Source: Saccharopolyspora ipomoeae | Lineage (GTDB): Bacteria; Actinomycetota; Actinomycetes; Mycobacteriales; Pseudonocardiaceae | Assembly (NCBI RefSeq): GCF_029952525.1 | Contig: NZ_JASAOF010000008.1 | Location: forward strand, 173,304 to 237,303 | DNA: 64,000 nucleotides | Direction: 5' to 3' | Shown here: in pieces, positions 1 through 8,155 of the stretch | Layout of the letters: every line of letters starts with the position of its first letter | How positions within the stretch are numbered: the first letter of the stretch is position 1 | The notes under the pieces: generated by a model | Seen by the model: the letters and a program-made list of their open reading frames with translations, nothing else | The model's database searches: none | What the model was told of the DNA's origin: nothing | Translations under genes and position numbers: made by a program

Positions 1-32
1 GAGTCGGTCTTCTTCATGAGTTCACCCACCGA

Positions 33-632
33 TCAGAAGCACTCGTGGCGGCCTGCGCCGGCCGTGATGTGCACCTGGTTGAGCTTGAGCGTGGACGCCG
101 TGGTCGACCAGGCCGTTTGGCGCAGCCCGGAGATCTGCGTGCTGTCGGCCTGGATGCCGAACGTGCCCGCGCCGCCGGTCACGCCGTTGGGGCCCTTGTC
201 CATCGTCCCGGCGTCGCGGCCGATCTCGACGTTGTTGAGGGTGAGGTCGCCGGTGACCTCCTCGATGCCGAGGACGAGGTTGTCGGCGGTCATGCCGCCG
301 GGCGCGGCGATCTTCACGGTGATGTCGCCGACCCCGGGCAGGTCCGGGACGACGATGGACTGGCAGAAGTTGTCCAGCTTGGCCTTCCGGAAACCGTTGA
401 CCAGCACCGGGTGCGCCTGGTCGGCGCTGCGGTCCACCGAGCCGTACTGCACGACGCCTTGGGCGTCGAGCCGGTCGGCGGATGCCTTGTAGCTGGTCCC
501 CGCGACGGCGAACGAGGCCACGATCGCGCCCTGGGACAGGCCGGTGAACATCAGCACGACGCCGACCATCCCGGCCACCAGGACCAGCCCGAACACACGC
601 CAGCGGGTCCGCCCGCTCGTTGTCTCACCCAC
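33..632 (-). CDS. DUF6230 family membrane-anchored protein
   Basis: 199 residues from a GTG start, chosen because an AGGGGAG ribosome binding site lies about six bases upstream; an in-frame GTG at 647 would put that site inside the gene. An arginine-rich N-terminus is followed by one hydrophobic membrane segment (about residues 12-36), then a large extracytoplasmic beta-rich domain with two cysteines (FCQS in the first half, ECF at the C-terminus). This is the layout of the actinobacterial DUF6230 family. Family members are usually paired with a DUF6114 membrane protein, which would lie off the left edge and is not seen here. Older 'cholesterol esterase' labels for the family have no support in this sequence. 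Molecular function is unknown. Confidence 0.8.
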   Translation of the reverse strand: MGETTSGRTRWRVFGLVLVAGMVGVVLMFTGLSQGAIVASFAVAGTSYKASADRLDAQGVVQYGSVDRSADQAHPVLVNGFRKAKLDNFCQSIVVPDLPGVGDITVKIAAPGGMTADNLVLGIEEVTGDLTLNNVEIGRDAGTMDKGPNGVTGGAGTFGIQADSTQISGLRQTAWSTTASTLKLNQVHITAGAGRHECF

Positions 633-861
633 AGCGACTCCCCTCACTCGGAGTGTTCAAAGAGCGATGAGCACTACTCCGAACGGGCGCAAACGTAAGC
701 CAAACGTCACACAGATCGCTGTGACCAAAGTCACTAAACGCGCACAAATGCAAGTAGCCCCGTCCGATTCCACCCCAAGAACCCCACCCACCACAGAAGT
801 CCAGCGTCGTTGCGGCCGCCGATGGGGCTGGTCCGGGAGCAGGCCCGGGAGAAACGAAAAC

Positions 862-889
862 GCGGGGACACGCAGAACGTGCTCCCCGC
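862..889. terminator. Hairpin in the gap between tmRNA and the DUF6230 gene
   Basis: GCGGGGACACG pairs with CGTG-c-TCCCCGC across a five-base loop, with one bulged base. It lies in the roughly 370-base gap 633-1003, in which no gene or other signal is visible. It may be a second terminator behind tmRNA on the minus strand; there is no T-tract. Confidence 0.4.
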
Positions 890-1003
890 ACCGTGGAACT
901 GCCGCGGCATCCTCGAACACCGCACTGCTGGTCGGTGAGCAGGCCGGGAACCGCTCGCAGGGCGAGGAGCCAACGAAGACCGGCCACCGCACCGTGGGGG
1001 CCT

Positions 1004-1076
1004 GCGGGGGCTCGGCCCCCGCAACCAACACAACGGGGCGAGATGGTTCGCGCGTTCCGCGAACACACCTCGCCCC
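1004..1076 (-). terminator. Terminator hairpins behind tmRNA
   Basis: A strong stem pairs GGGGCGAG (1035-1042) with CTCGCCCC (1069-1076), with an inner GTTCGCG/CGCGAAC stem. It starts just downstream of the mature 3' end of tmRNA. A second stem, GCGGGGGC/GCCCCCGC around 1004-1022, follows directly. Neither has a T-tract, which is common in high-GC actinobacteria. Confidence 0.65.
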
Positions 1077-1084
1077 GAGCCGAG

Positions 1085-1451
1085 TGGAGGTGCCGGGAAT
1101 CGAACCCGGGTCCTCCGTCGCCTCACCAAGGCTTCTCCGTGCGCAGTCCGCTATGCCTCTACTCGGCTCCACCGGTCACGCGAACCAGCCGGTGTGACGA
1201 GCCCAGTCGCTGTTCGATGTCCCACGAGGTCCCGCGACCGAACCTCGCAGTGGAGCCTCCTAGCTGATGCCGGATTCCGGGACGGAGGCTTTCCCGGTCC
1301 GACAGAGTCGCTCCTCGCTCAGGCGGCGAGGGCGAACTCGCGCTGACTCTTGTCGGCGCTTATTTGTTTGCGGCGACGCTCTCGGTGGTCTCCCGCCTGC
1401 ACCGGCACGCTTCCCAAGGATCAACGTACGGAGTCGAAACCGTTCACCCCC
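1085..1451 (-). ncRNA. ssrA: Transfer-messenger RNA (tmRNA)
   Basis: The minus strand begins with GGGGGTGAACGGTTTCGAC, the typical tmRNA 5' end, and closes with a tRNA-like T arm, GGGTTCGATTCCCGGC, and the acceptor strand CACCTCCA. GGGGGTG pairs with CACCTCC as a seven-base acceptor stem; CCA is not encoded. The tag frame runs from 1357 to 1319: resume codon GCC, then DKSQREFALAA and TGA, giving the tag (A)DKSQREFALAA, close to the mycobacterial tag. tmRNA releases stalled ribosomes with SmpB, whose gene lies about 1 kb upstream on the same strand. Length is 367 bases, normal for a one-piece tmRNA. Confidence 0.95.
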
Positions 1452-1536
1452 ATGTCTGTACTTCCACTCGCACCGGTTGTCGAACCGGTGTCCAACAGGA
1501 TAACGCGTCGGGTCCCGACGATCATTCCCATATCCC

Positions 1537-2439
1537 TCAACCGCCCAGACCCAGCAGCTTCGCCGGTGTGTCGTGCAGCACCGCGCGCAGGAACTGCTTG
1601 CCCAGCCGCTGGTCGGAGCCCGCCCAGCCGGCGATGGCGGCGAGCTGGTCGGCGTAGGAGTACGGGATGTTCGGGTAGTCGGTGCCGAGCACGACCCGGT
1701 CCTGGTGCGCGGCGATGCGGGCCGCCCAGTCCTTGGGCAGCGGCGCGAACTTCTCGCTGAACGCGACGCCGACCATCGTGGTGTCCAGGTGGACCCGCGG
1801 GTACCGCTCCACGAGGCCCAACGCCGCGAGGTAGTCCGGCATTCCGGCGTGCGCGAGCACCGCGGTCAGGTCGGGATGCCTGCGCAGCACGCCTTCGAAC
1901 ACGTCCAGCCCGGTGTAGGAACCGGGGATGGGCCCGTGCCCGCAGTGGATGACGACCGGCACGCCGGTCTCGGCGAGCAGGCCCCACGCGCGGTCCAGCA
2001 GCGGGTCGCGCGGGTCGAAACCGCCCACCTGGACGTGCATCTTCACGCACCGGGCGCCCTCGTCGAGGGCGCGCGCGAGGTAGTCGCCGACGCCGGGTTC
2101 CGGGTAGATCGTCGCGGTCGGCACCGCGTCCGGGGTGCGCTCGGCGAAGTCGCGCACCCAGTCGTTGAGCCACTCGGCCATCGCCGGTTTGTGGGCGTAG
2201 ACCAGCGGCGCGTAGGCGCGCAGGCCGAACTCGCGCAGCAACCGGACCCGGGTGGGCTCGTCGTGGCGGTAGTAGATGTCCCACCGCATCCCGTAGTGCT
2301 CGGAGGCGTTGTCGAAGTACGCCCACACCTTGTCCAGCACGTTCGGCGGCAGGAAGTGGGTGTGGATGTCGACCAGCCCCGGCAGGCCGAGCTCGTCGAG
2401 CCAGGTGGGGATTCGGTTGTCGTCACGCGGTGCCGTCAA
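1537..2439 (-). CDS. Amidohydrolase family protein (metal-dependent TIM barrel)
   Basis: 300 residues, full length for the amidohydrolase_2 (ACMSD-like) family. Visible metal and catalytic residues are the HTH pair H26/H28 in DIHTHF, H165 and H168 in VVIHCGHGP, H197 in LAHAGMPD, and D254 in GTDYPNIPY. Members hydrolyse or decarboxylate small cyclic or carboxylated substrates; the substrate cannot be read from the sequence. It starts at a TTG one base beyond the smpB stop with only an AAGGG-like site upstream, so translation is probably coupled to smpB. The TTG is the only reasonable start before the essential HTH motif. A cytoplasmic enzyme at the end of the prfB-ftsEX-smpB run. Confidence 0.8.
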   Translation of the reverse strand: MTAPRDDNRIPTWLDELGLPGLVDIHTHFLPPNVLDKVWAYFDNASEHYGMRWDIYYRHDEPTRVRLLREFGLRAYAPLVYAHKPAMAEWLNDWVRDFAERTPDAVPTATIYPEPGVGDYLARALDEGARCVKMHVQVGGFDPRDPLLDRAWGLLAETGVPVVIHCGHGPIPGSYTGLDVFEGVLRRHPDLTAVLAHAGMPDYLAALGLVERYPRVHLDTTMVGVAFSEKFAPLPKDWAARIAAHQDRVVLGTDYPNIPYSYADQLAAIAGWAGSDQRLGKQFLRAVLHDTPAKLLGLGG

Positions 2440-2440
2440 G

Positions 2441-2917
2441 TCAGCGCCGGCCCTTTCGCGCGCGCCCGATGGCGCGCTGGATCTCGCGTTCCACGTCGCG
2501 CTTGGCGATGTCCTGGCGCTTGTCGTGCGCCTTCTTTCCTCGCGCCAGAGCGAGCTCGACCTTGGCCTTGCCGTCGCTGAAGTACAGCGACATCGGGACG
2601 AGGCTCAGCCCGCTCTCCTTGATCTTGCCGACCAGCCGCTCGATCTCGTGCCGGTGCAGCAGCAGCTTGCGGGAGCGTCGCGGCTCGTGGTTGGTCCAGG
2701 TCCCCTCGGTGTACTCGGGGATGTGGACGTTGCGCAGCCAGACCTCGCCGTCGTCGACCGTGGCGAAGCCGTCGACGAGCTGCGCCTTGCCCTGGCGCAG
2801 GCTCTTGACCTCGGTACCGGTCAGCGCGATGCCCGCCTCGTAGGTGTCGAGCACCGACCAGTCATGCCGCGCCTTGCGGTTCTGCGAGATGACCTTGCGG
2901 CCGCGTTCCTTCACCAT
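2441..2917 (-). CDS. smpB: SsrA-binding protein SmpB
   Basis: 158 residues, the normal length. The N-terminus [20 protein letters not shown], the [11 protein letters not shown] segment and the basic C-terminal tail [14 protein letters not shown]...RARKGRR are SmpB hallmarks. SmpB binds the tRNA-like part of tmRNA and places it in the A site of stalled ribosomes; the C-terminal tail mimics mRNA. It begins at ATG, lies downstream of ftsX across a terminator-like hairpin, and has ssrA about 1 kb downstream on the same strand, the usual actinobacterial pairing. Confidence 0.97.
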   Translation of the reverse strand: MVKERGRKVISQNRKARHDWSVLDTYEAGIALTGTEVKSLRQGKAQLVDGFATVDDGEVWLRNVHIPEYTEGTWTNHEPRRSRKLLLHRHEIERLVGKIKESGLSLVPMSLYFSDGKAKVELALARGKKAHDKRQDIAKRDVEREIQRAIGRARKGRR

Positions 2918-2957
2918 GCGAACAACTCTAGTCCTCGTGTCACCCGTTTAAACGGAA

Positions 2958-2988
2958 CTCGGCGGCCCCCAACCAGGAGGCCGCCGAG
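2958..2988 (-). terminator. Hairpin between ftsX and smpB
   Basis: CTCGGCGGCC (2958-2967) pairs perfectly with GGCCGCCGAG (2979-2988), eight bases past the ftsX stop. There is no T-tract. A small CCGTTTAAACGG palindrome (2944-2955) lies just beyond it, in the smpB promoter region. Confidence 0.65.
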
Positions 2989-2995
2989 CACCAGG

Positions 2996-3898
2996 TTACA
3001 GCCGCACGTACAACCGCAGCGTGACGTAGCCGGTCACCGCGGAGATCGCCGCCGCGACCAGCAGCAGGATCGGCGAGATGAGCGCGATGTCGCCCCACTC
3101 GACGGCGGGGATGATGCCGGTGCCCAGCACCGGGCCCATGACCCTGTCGATGAACGCCGCCTTCGCGATCAGCAGGCCCGCGATCGCCAGGACCGCACCG
3201 ATGAGACCGGAGACCATCGCCTCCAGGAGGAACGGCAGCTGGGTGTACCAGCGGGTCGCGCCCACCAGGCGCATGATGCCGGTCTCGGTGCGGCGGGTGA
3301 ACGCCGAGAGCTGAATGGTGTTGGAGATCAGCAGCAGTGCCGCCAGCGCCTGCACCAGCGCGATCGAGAAGGTCGCGTTGCGGACGCCGTTGAGGATGTC
3401 GAACAGCCTGTCCAGGTATTCCGCCTGGTCGACGACGCTGTCCACGCCCGGCTTGCTGGCGAACTCGGCCTGGATCTGCGGGAACCGCTCCTGGTCGGAG
3501 AGCTTCACGCGCAGCGACGCCGGCATCGCTTCGGCGCGGGCGACGTCCTTGAGCTCGGGCTGCGACTCGAACACCTTGTTGAAGCTGGCGAACGCCTGCT
3601 CGCGGTTCTCGTACTTGACCGACTCGACGCCCTCGGCGCTGCTCAGCGCCGACTTGATCGAGGAGCAGGGCTCCTGGCTGCAATCGGTGTCATTGGCGCT
3701 GACGTCGTCGGTCATGAACACCACGACCTCGACGCGGTCCTGGTAGGTGTCCTGCATCTTGTCGATGAGCCGGACGACCAGCAGACCGCCACCGAGCAGA
3801 CCCACCGAGATGGCGGTCGTCAGGATCATCGCGATGGTCATCGTCACGTTGCGCCGAAGGCCGTTGACGACCTCGCTGAATACGAAGCTCGCACGCAT
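2996..3898 (-). CDS. ftsX: Cell division protein FtsX
   Basis: 300 residues from ATG. One N-terminal membrane segment (about 22-43), an extracellular domain (about 45-170) with a cysteine pair at C73 and C78, and three C-terminal membrane segments (about 175-198, 222-250, 268-295) give the permease-like FtsX topology. With FtsE it forms a membrane complex that signals to peptidoglycan hydrolases at the septum; in mycobacteria the partner is RipC. It follows ftsE on the same strand with a gap of about 70 bases and is likely co-transcribed with it. Confidence 0.96.
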   Translation of the reverse strand: MRASFVFSEVVNGLRRNVTMTIAMILTTAISVGLLGGGLLVVRLIDKMQDTYQDRVEVVVFMTDDVSANDTDCSQEPCSSIKSALSSAEGVESVKYENREQAFASFNKVFESQPELKDVARAEAMPASLRVKLSDQERFPQIQAEFASKPGVDSVVDQAEYLDRLFDILNGVRNATFSIALVQALAALLLISNTIQLSAFTRRTETGIMRLVGATRWYTQLPFLLEAMVSGLIGAVLAIAGLLIAKAAFIDRVMGPVLGTGIIPAVEWGDIALISPILLLVAAAISAVTGYVTLRLYVRL

Positions 3899-3969
3899 CT
3901 TGGGTCAGCTTTCCTGCCGTTCGGGGGTGTGTGTCCTCAGGTGCACGGGCCGGGCGATCTCGTCGCGGA

Positions 3970-4659
3970 TCAGCGGCCGACGCCGTACACGCCGCGGGCG
4001 TCGTCGCGGATGACCCGGCCGTAGCTGAGCTCCACGACGCGACGGCGCATCGAGTCGACGATGCCGTGGTCGTGCGTGGCCATCACGACGGTGGTGCCGG
4101 TGCGGTTGATCCGCTCCAGCAGCAGCATGATGTCCTGACTGGTGTCGGGGTCCAGGTTTCCCGTCGGCTCGTCGCACAGCAGCACCAGCGGCCGGTTGAC
4201 GAACGCGCGCGCGATGGCGACGCGCTGCTGCTCACCACCGGAGAGCTCGTGCGGCATCCGGTCGGCCTTGCCGTCGAGGCCCACCAGCTGCAGCACCTGC
4301 GGGACCACGCGCTGGATGTCGCCGCGGGGCTTGCCGATGACCTCCAGCGCGAACGCGACGTTCTCCGCCACGGTCTTGTTGTTCAGCAGCCGGAAGTCCT
4401 GGAAGACGCAGCCGATGCGCTGGCGCAGCCGGGGCACCCGGCGGCGCGGCAGCTTCGCCACGTTCCAGTCGGCGACGAAGACCCGACCGCGGCTGGGCAC
4501 GTCTTCGCGCAGGAGGAGGCGCATGAACGTCGACTTGCCGGAGCCCGATGGCCCGATGAGGAACACGAACTCGCCCTTGTCGATGCCCACCGAGACATCG
4601 TCGAGAGCGGGCCGGGTCGACGTCTTGTAAGACTTGGACACGTGCTCAAGGCGGATCAC
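3970..4659 (-). CDS. ftsE: Cell division ATP-binding protein FtsE
   Basis: 229 residues from the GTG at 4659 ([12 protein letters not shown]), which matches the usual FtsE N-terminus and length; a GTG at 4698 would add 13 residues of low-complexity sequence. Walker [10 protein letters not shown] (37-45), ABC signature LSGGEQQR, Walker [13 protein letters not shown], and a C-terminal ATHD switch histidine are all present. It is the cytoplasmic ATPase of the FtsEX complex. The start overlaps a GGCGGG...CCCGCC inverted repeat (about 4661-4680) that could hinder translation. Upstream is prfB, downstream ftsX, the standard actinobacterial order. Confidence 0.96.
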   Translation of the reverse strand: MIRLEHVSKSYKTSTRPALDDVSVGIDKGEFVFLIGPSGSGKSTFMRLLLREDVPSRGRVFVADWNVAKLPRRRVPRLRQRIGCVFQDFRLLNNKTVAENVAFALEVIGKPRGDIQRVVPQVLQLVGLDGKADRMPHELSGGEQQRVAIARAFVNRPLVLLCDEPTGNLDPDTSQDIMLLLERINRTGTTVVMATHDHGIVDSMRRRVVELSYGRVIRDDARGVYGVGR

Positions 4660-4761
4660 GGGCGGGAGTTTACCCCCGCCCGATGAGGCGACCGGCACTC
4701 ACCCACAGAGGCGGTTGCACCACCGATGACCAGGGGTTTTGATCGCCCCGCTGGGCGTCGA

Positions 4762-5868
4762 TCAGGCCACGCTCTGCTGCTGGCGGCGCCAGCGGATGCC
4801 GGATTCCAGGAATCCGTCGAGGTCGCCGTCGAGCACCGCGTCGGGGTTGCCCACCTCGTGCTCGGTGCGCAGGTCCTTGACCATCTGGTACGGGTGCAGC
4901 ACGTAGGAGCGCATCTGGTTGCCCCAGCTGGAGCCGCCGTCCTTGAGGGCGTCCAGCTCGGCGCGCTCCTCCTCCTTCTTGCGGGCCAGCAGCTTGGACT
5001 GGAGCACGCGCATCGCGGCGGCCTTGTTCTGCAGCTGCGACTTCTCGTTCTGGCAGGACACGACCACACCGGTCGGGATGTGCGTGATGCGCACGGCCGA
5101 GTCGGTGGTGTTCACGCTCTGCCCACCGGGACCGGAGGAGCGGAAGACGTCGACGCGGATGTCCTTCTCCGGGATCTCGACGTGGTCGGTCTCCTCGACC
5201 ACCGGCAGCACCTCGACACCGGCGAAGGAGGTCTGGCGGCGGCCCTGGTTGTCGAACGGCGAGATGCGCACCAGGCGGTGCGTGCCCTGCTCGACCGAGA
5301 GGGTGCCGTAGGCGTAGGGGGCGTTGACCCGGAAGGTCGCCGACTTCAGACCCGCCTCTTCGGCGTAGGAGGTGTCGTAGACCTCGGTCGAGTAGTCGTG
5401 GCGCTCGGCCCAGCGCAGGTACATGCGCATGAGCATCTCGGCGAAGTCGGCGGCGTCGACGCCACCGGCCTCGGCGCGGATGGTGACCACGGCCTCGCGG
5501 GAGTCGTACTCACCGGAGAGCAGGGTGCGGACTTCGAGGGTCTCCAGGTCCTTGGCGAGGCGCTCGCGCTCCTCGTCGGCCTCGGCCAGGCCGGAGCTGT
5601 CGCCCTCGTCCTCGCTGAGCTCGTAGAGGACCTCCAGGTCCTCGACGCGCTGGCGGAGCTCGGTGATGCGTCGCAGGTCGGACTGCCGGTGCACGAGCCG
5701 GCTGCTGACGCGCTGCGCGTTCTCGACGTCGTCCCAGAGGTCGGGCTTGGCCGCCTCCTCCTCCAGTTCGGAGATCTCCGCGCGAAGTGCGTCGAGATCC
5801 ATCACGCTCTCGATGCCTTCGAGCGTGTTGGACAGTTCCTTGAGGGAGGCCGCGACGTCGGGATTCAC
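4762..5868 (-). CDS. prfB: Peptide chain release factor 2
   Basis: 368 residues from GTG. It carries the GGQ catalytic motif in [17 protein letters not shown] and the RF2 stop-recognition tripeptide SPF in [13 protein letters not shown], so it reads UGA/UAA. There is no in-frame UGA or programmed frameshift near the start, as usual in actinobacteria. The N-terminal part is a coiled-coil domain rich in Glu and Arg. It lies upstream of ftsE-ftsX-smpB on the same strand; the about 100-base gap to ftsE may hold an internal promoter. Confidence 0.97.
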   Translation of the reverse strand: MNPDVAASLKELSNTLEGIESVMDLDALRAEISELEEEAAKPDLWDDVENAQRVSSRLVHRQSDLRRITELRQRVEDLEVLYELSEDEGDSSGLAEADEERERLAKDLETLEVRTLLSGEYDSREAVVTIRAEAGGVDAADFAEMLMRMYLRWAERHDYSTEVYDTSYAEEAGLKSATFRVNAPYAYGTLSVEQGTHRLVRISPFDNQGRRQTSFAGVEVLPVVEETDHVEIPEKDIRVDVFRSSGPGGQSVNTTDSAVRITHIPTGVVVSCQNEKSQLQNKAAAMRVLQSKLLARKKEEERAELDALKDGGSSWGNQMRSYVLHPYQMVKDLRTEHEVGNPDAVLDGDLDGFLESGIRWRRQQQSVA

Positions 5869-5950
5869 AGTGCTCAGGGTACTTCACGGGTGAGCGGCCG
5901 CCCACGAGGACGGCACCTTGCGGCGAGATCGGCTTCCGCCCTCGGCTGAA

Positions 5951-5995
5951 CGCGAACGACGGCTGCGCCGGTGATCGGCGCAGCCGTCGTTCGCG
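5951..5995 (-). terminator. Perfect 20-bp stem terminator behind the PadR-like gene
   Basis: CGCGAACGACGGCTGCGCCG (5951-5970) is perfectly complementary to 5976-5995 across the loop GTGAT. It lies 16 bases past the stop of the regulator and ahead of prfB, and should separate the two transcripts. Confidence 0.85.
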
Positions 5996-6011
5996 AGCGG
6001 GGACCCTGCCG

Positions 6012-6509
6012 TCAGTCGGGGATCGAGTCCAGGAGCTTGATGATCGCCCGGTTGTAGGCGACGGTGAAGTCGGCGGCGGCCTTCTCGTAGGGGTCGCCCG
6101 CCGTCTTGGCGGCGTTGCGAGCCTCGTCCATCTTCACCGCGGTCTGCGCGCGGGCCGACTCCACGAGCGAGGCGCGCTGACGCGGGGTGAGGGTGCCGGA
6201 GTAGACCAGCCGCAGGATCAGCGGGCTGCGGACGTTGTCCGGCCCGGGAGCGGTGTTCAACCAGGCCTTGAAGGCCTTCTTGCCCGCGGCGGTGATCGCG
6301 TACTGCTGGCTGGAGCGCGGCCCCTGCTTGCCGAGGCGCAGCAGGCCGTCCTCGGTCAGCGCGGGCAGCTCCCGGTAGACCTGGCTGCGGGTGACGCTGA
6401 AGAACCCGGCGAAGCGCTCGGTGGCCGCGGCGACCAGCTGGCCACCGGTTTTCGGCCCTTCGTGCAGTAGTCCCAACAGGGCAGCGGATGTCGCATTCAG
6501 CTCGCTCAC
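6012..6509 (-). CDS. PadR-family transcriptional regulator
   Basis: 165 residues from GTG at 6509 (VSELNATSAALLGLLHEG). The N-terminal half is a winged helix typical of PadR proteins (ALLGLLHEGPKTGGQL, then SVTRSQVYRELPALTEDGLLR and the wing GPRSSQQYAITAAGKKAF). The C-terminal half is helical with an acidic/basic dimerisation segment, as in PadR subfamily s4 proteins. The longer frame up to 6584 would add 25 residues with no family resemblance. Two direct copies of CTGTCCACAGTGGT lie just upstream of the start and may be its own operator. The target genes cannot be told from the window. Confidence 0.8.
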   Translation of the reverse strand: MSELNATSAALLGLLHEGPKTGGQLVAAATERFAGFFSVTRSQVYRELPALTEDGLLRLGKQGPRSSQQYAITAAGKKAFKAWLNTAPGPDNVRSPLILRLVYSGTLTPRQRASLVESARAQTAVKMDEARNAAKTAGDPYEKAAADFTVAYNRAIIKLLDSIPD

Positions 6510-6538
6510 GACACCAACGGTGCCACGTCCCGCCTGAG

Positions 6539-6574
6539 CTGTCCACAGTGGTCGGCGCTTCTGTCCACAGTGGT
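6539..6574. promoter_or_regulatory. Direct repeat CTGTCCACAGTGGT upstream of the PadR-like gene
   Basis: CTGTCCACAGTGGT occurs at 6539-6552 and again at 6561-6574, start-to-start spacing 22 bases, so on the same DNA face. Each copy contains a CCAC-A-GTGG dyad, and a related CCACTGGTCCAAGTGG follows at 6581. It sits 30-65 bases upstream of the regulator's GTG. The rest of the 357-base divergent gap (6510-6866) shows no gene. Confidence 0.45.
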
Positions 6575-6866
6575 TGCACCCCACTGGTCCAAGTGGACGA
6601 ACGATTCCGCCATTGGTTCCAGACCGGGATTACGGGTTCTTCGACGCCGGAAGGCCCGCGAATCCCGGATCCCACCCGAATGCAGCCGCCTCTCCTGCAC
6701 GCATTGCAACCACCCGGCCTCTCGTTCGCCTGGATGGGGGTTCTTGGGCGCGCAATGAGGTGCTATCACGTTCTGAAACTGCACAACTACAGGTGGTTAC
6801 CCTCACGCTGCTGTTGGCCGCCGGGCTACCGGTGGGCGCACGGCATGGATAGCAGGAGGTTCGGGC

Positions 6867-7091
6867 GTGCATCGCAGTTGGTTGCGTACCAAGGTCAGTG
6901 AGAACAAGACGAAGGTGGCTCAGCGGGTCACCGAACGAGCCAAGTCCATGGTCCCGACGCAGCGCGGCGCCGAGACGGACGCCTGCATGGTCTGCGGCCG
7001 CACCATGCGCCAGACGGCCGTGGTCCGAGGCGAGGGCAGGGTCTGCTCCCCCACCTGCGCTCGCAAATGGGCCGAGGGTTTGAAGGACTGA
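6867..7091 (+). CDS. Small zinc-ribbon-like protein of unknown function
   Basis: 74 residues from GTG with a strong AGGAGG seven bases upstream. The first 35 residues are basic and polar; the second half carries CMVCGRTM and, 20 residues later, VCSPTCARKWAEGL. The four cysteines (C-x2-C...C-x3-C) suggest a small zinc-binding knuckle, similar to FYDLN/MYND-type fragments, but no family is certain. It is divergent from the PadR-like gene and followed by a bidirectional terminator shared with the downstream tRNA on the other strand. Confidence 0.7.
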   Translation: MHRSWLRTKVSENKTKVAQRVTERAKSMVPTQRGAETDACMVCGRTMRQTAVVRGEGRVCSPTCARKWAEGLKD

Positions 7092-7103
7092 GCGAAAAGA
7101 AAA

Positions 7104-7127
7104 GTGCCTCCGGATCACCGGAGGCAC
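7104..7127. terminator. Bidirectional rho-independent terminator
   Basis: GTGCCTCCGG-ATCA-CCGGAGGCAC, a perfect 10-bp stem, with TCTTTCT on the plus side (ending the zinc-ribbon gene) and CTTTTCTTTTC on the minus side (ending the initiator tRNA transcript). Confidence 0.9.
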
Positions 7128-7138
7128 TCTTTCTCTAG

Positions 7139-7212
7139 TAGCGGGGACAGGATTTGAACCTGCGACCTCTGGGTTATGAGCCCAGCGAGCTACCGAACTG
7201 CTCCACCCCGCG
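7139..7212 (-). tRNA. tRNA-fMet (CAT), copy 1
   Basis: 74 bases without encoded CCA. The minus strand starts CGCGGGGTGGAGC and folds into a full cloverleaf with anticodon CAT. Initiator features are visible: position 1 is an unpaired C opposite U72, and the anticodon stem carries the GGG/CCC triple (CTGGG-CTCATAA-CCCAG). The T arm is GCAGG-TTCAAAT-CCTGT. An identical copy lies at 9925-9998. A possible -10 TAGAGT lies at 7257-7262 with a weak -35. Confidence 0.97.
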
Positions 7213-7325
7213 CCGTCAGCCGCGATTTCCGGCTGCTTCGTTCTGTTGTGATTAGAACTCTACACCCCGCGAAATCGATCGGAACGCGGGGGTGCGCTTT
7301 TCTCCCGGATCCCCGGAACGGCAGG

Positions 7326-7997
7326 TCACAGGCACCACAAGTAGCGACTGGTCGGGACCACGTCGAGCCCGTCACCGCCGCCGAATCGCGCGACGCTGCT
7401 CATGAGCTCGGTGAACCGGCGGTGGAGTTCGTCGTCGTCGCCGCCGCTGCCGTGGAAGGCGTGCGGATCGGTCATCGCCGCCATCGGGAAGTGCTCCTCG
7501 ACGATCGCCGCGACGTCCGGGGATTCCGGCGTCAGCGCCTCCTCCACGACGTTCTGCACGTACCCCGAGGTGTTCTGGGTGCGGATCGCGATGGGCGTGT
7601 GGTGCACCAGCCAGTGCTCCAGGTACTCCTCCCGCGTCATCGACTCGGGCCTGCGCAGCAGGGCGACCTGCGCGTACACGTCGGCCCGCTCCCCGTCGGC
7701 CACCGGCAGCGGGTCCAGCCGCACCTTCTCGCTCACCCGGTAGGCGTGCGGGCGCACCTCCCCGCTCGCCTCGACCACGACCCCGACGGCGGCGGCCGGG
7801 TCCCCGGCGGTCCACACCGACACGAGCCCAGTCACCCGCTCCCCCGGCCCGAACCGCATCGCCGGAGCCACATCCGCATCATCGACGTTGAGCTGGACAC
7901 CCCTCACCCCAACAGCCGCGAGCTCCGCCCGGAACCCGTCGTCGTCGAGCGCCCCCTCCAGGTCATCAGCGTGCAGGCACAGCACCAGCTTCATCAT
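7326..7997 (-). CDS. EthD domain-containing protein
   Basis: 223 residues from the first of two adjacent ATG codons (MMKLVLCLHADD); the open frame beyond it lacks family character. The middle contains the dimeric ferredoxin-like EthD motif: VALLRRPESMTREEYLEHWLVHHTPIA, with histidines suited to the EthD fold. EthD-like proteins accompany Baeyer-Villiger or cytochrome P450 systems or act as small isomerases; no such partner is near, so the reaction is unknown. It is an isolated minus-strand gene between the tRNA and the ATPase gene. Cytoplasmic. Confidence 0.7.
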   Translation of the reverse strand: MMKLVLCLHADDLEGALDDDGFRAELAAVGVRGVQLNVDDADVAPAMRFGPGERVTGLVSVWTAGDPAAAVGVVVEASGEVRPHAYRVSEKVRLDPLPVADGERADVYAQVALLRRPESMTREEYLEHWLVHHTPIAIRTQNTSGYVQNVVEEALTPESPDVAAIVEEHFPMAAMTDPHAFHGSGGDDDELHRRFTELMSSVARFGGGDGLDVVPTSRYLWCL

Positions 7998-8063
7998 CCG
8001 GCGAGCAGACCACACCGCACCGGATCGCGGTAGATCCACGCACGAGCACCAACACGCCACCTG

Positions 8064-8097
8064 TGCAGAATGTGGGCCGATTTGCGTGCGTTCTGCA
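8064..8097. promoter_or_regulatory. Inverted repeat in the AT-richer promoter region of the DUF4143 gene
   Basis: TGCAGAA (8064-8070) is repeated in inverse at 8091-8097 (TTCTGCA). A related half-site, GTGCAAAATG, follows at about 8109. The stretch 8090-8160 is much richer in A and T than its surroundings and should hold the ATPase promoter. Operator function is a guess. Confidence 0.3.
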
Positions 8098-8155
8098 TGC
8101 TGAGTAACGTGCAAAATGTTGATTGATCTATGTGAATTTTGATGGATGAGGGTAG

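Noticed and set aside
33..632. Cholesterol esterase
   Set aside because: Old database label for DUF6230 proteins; there is no lipase motif or catalytic triad.
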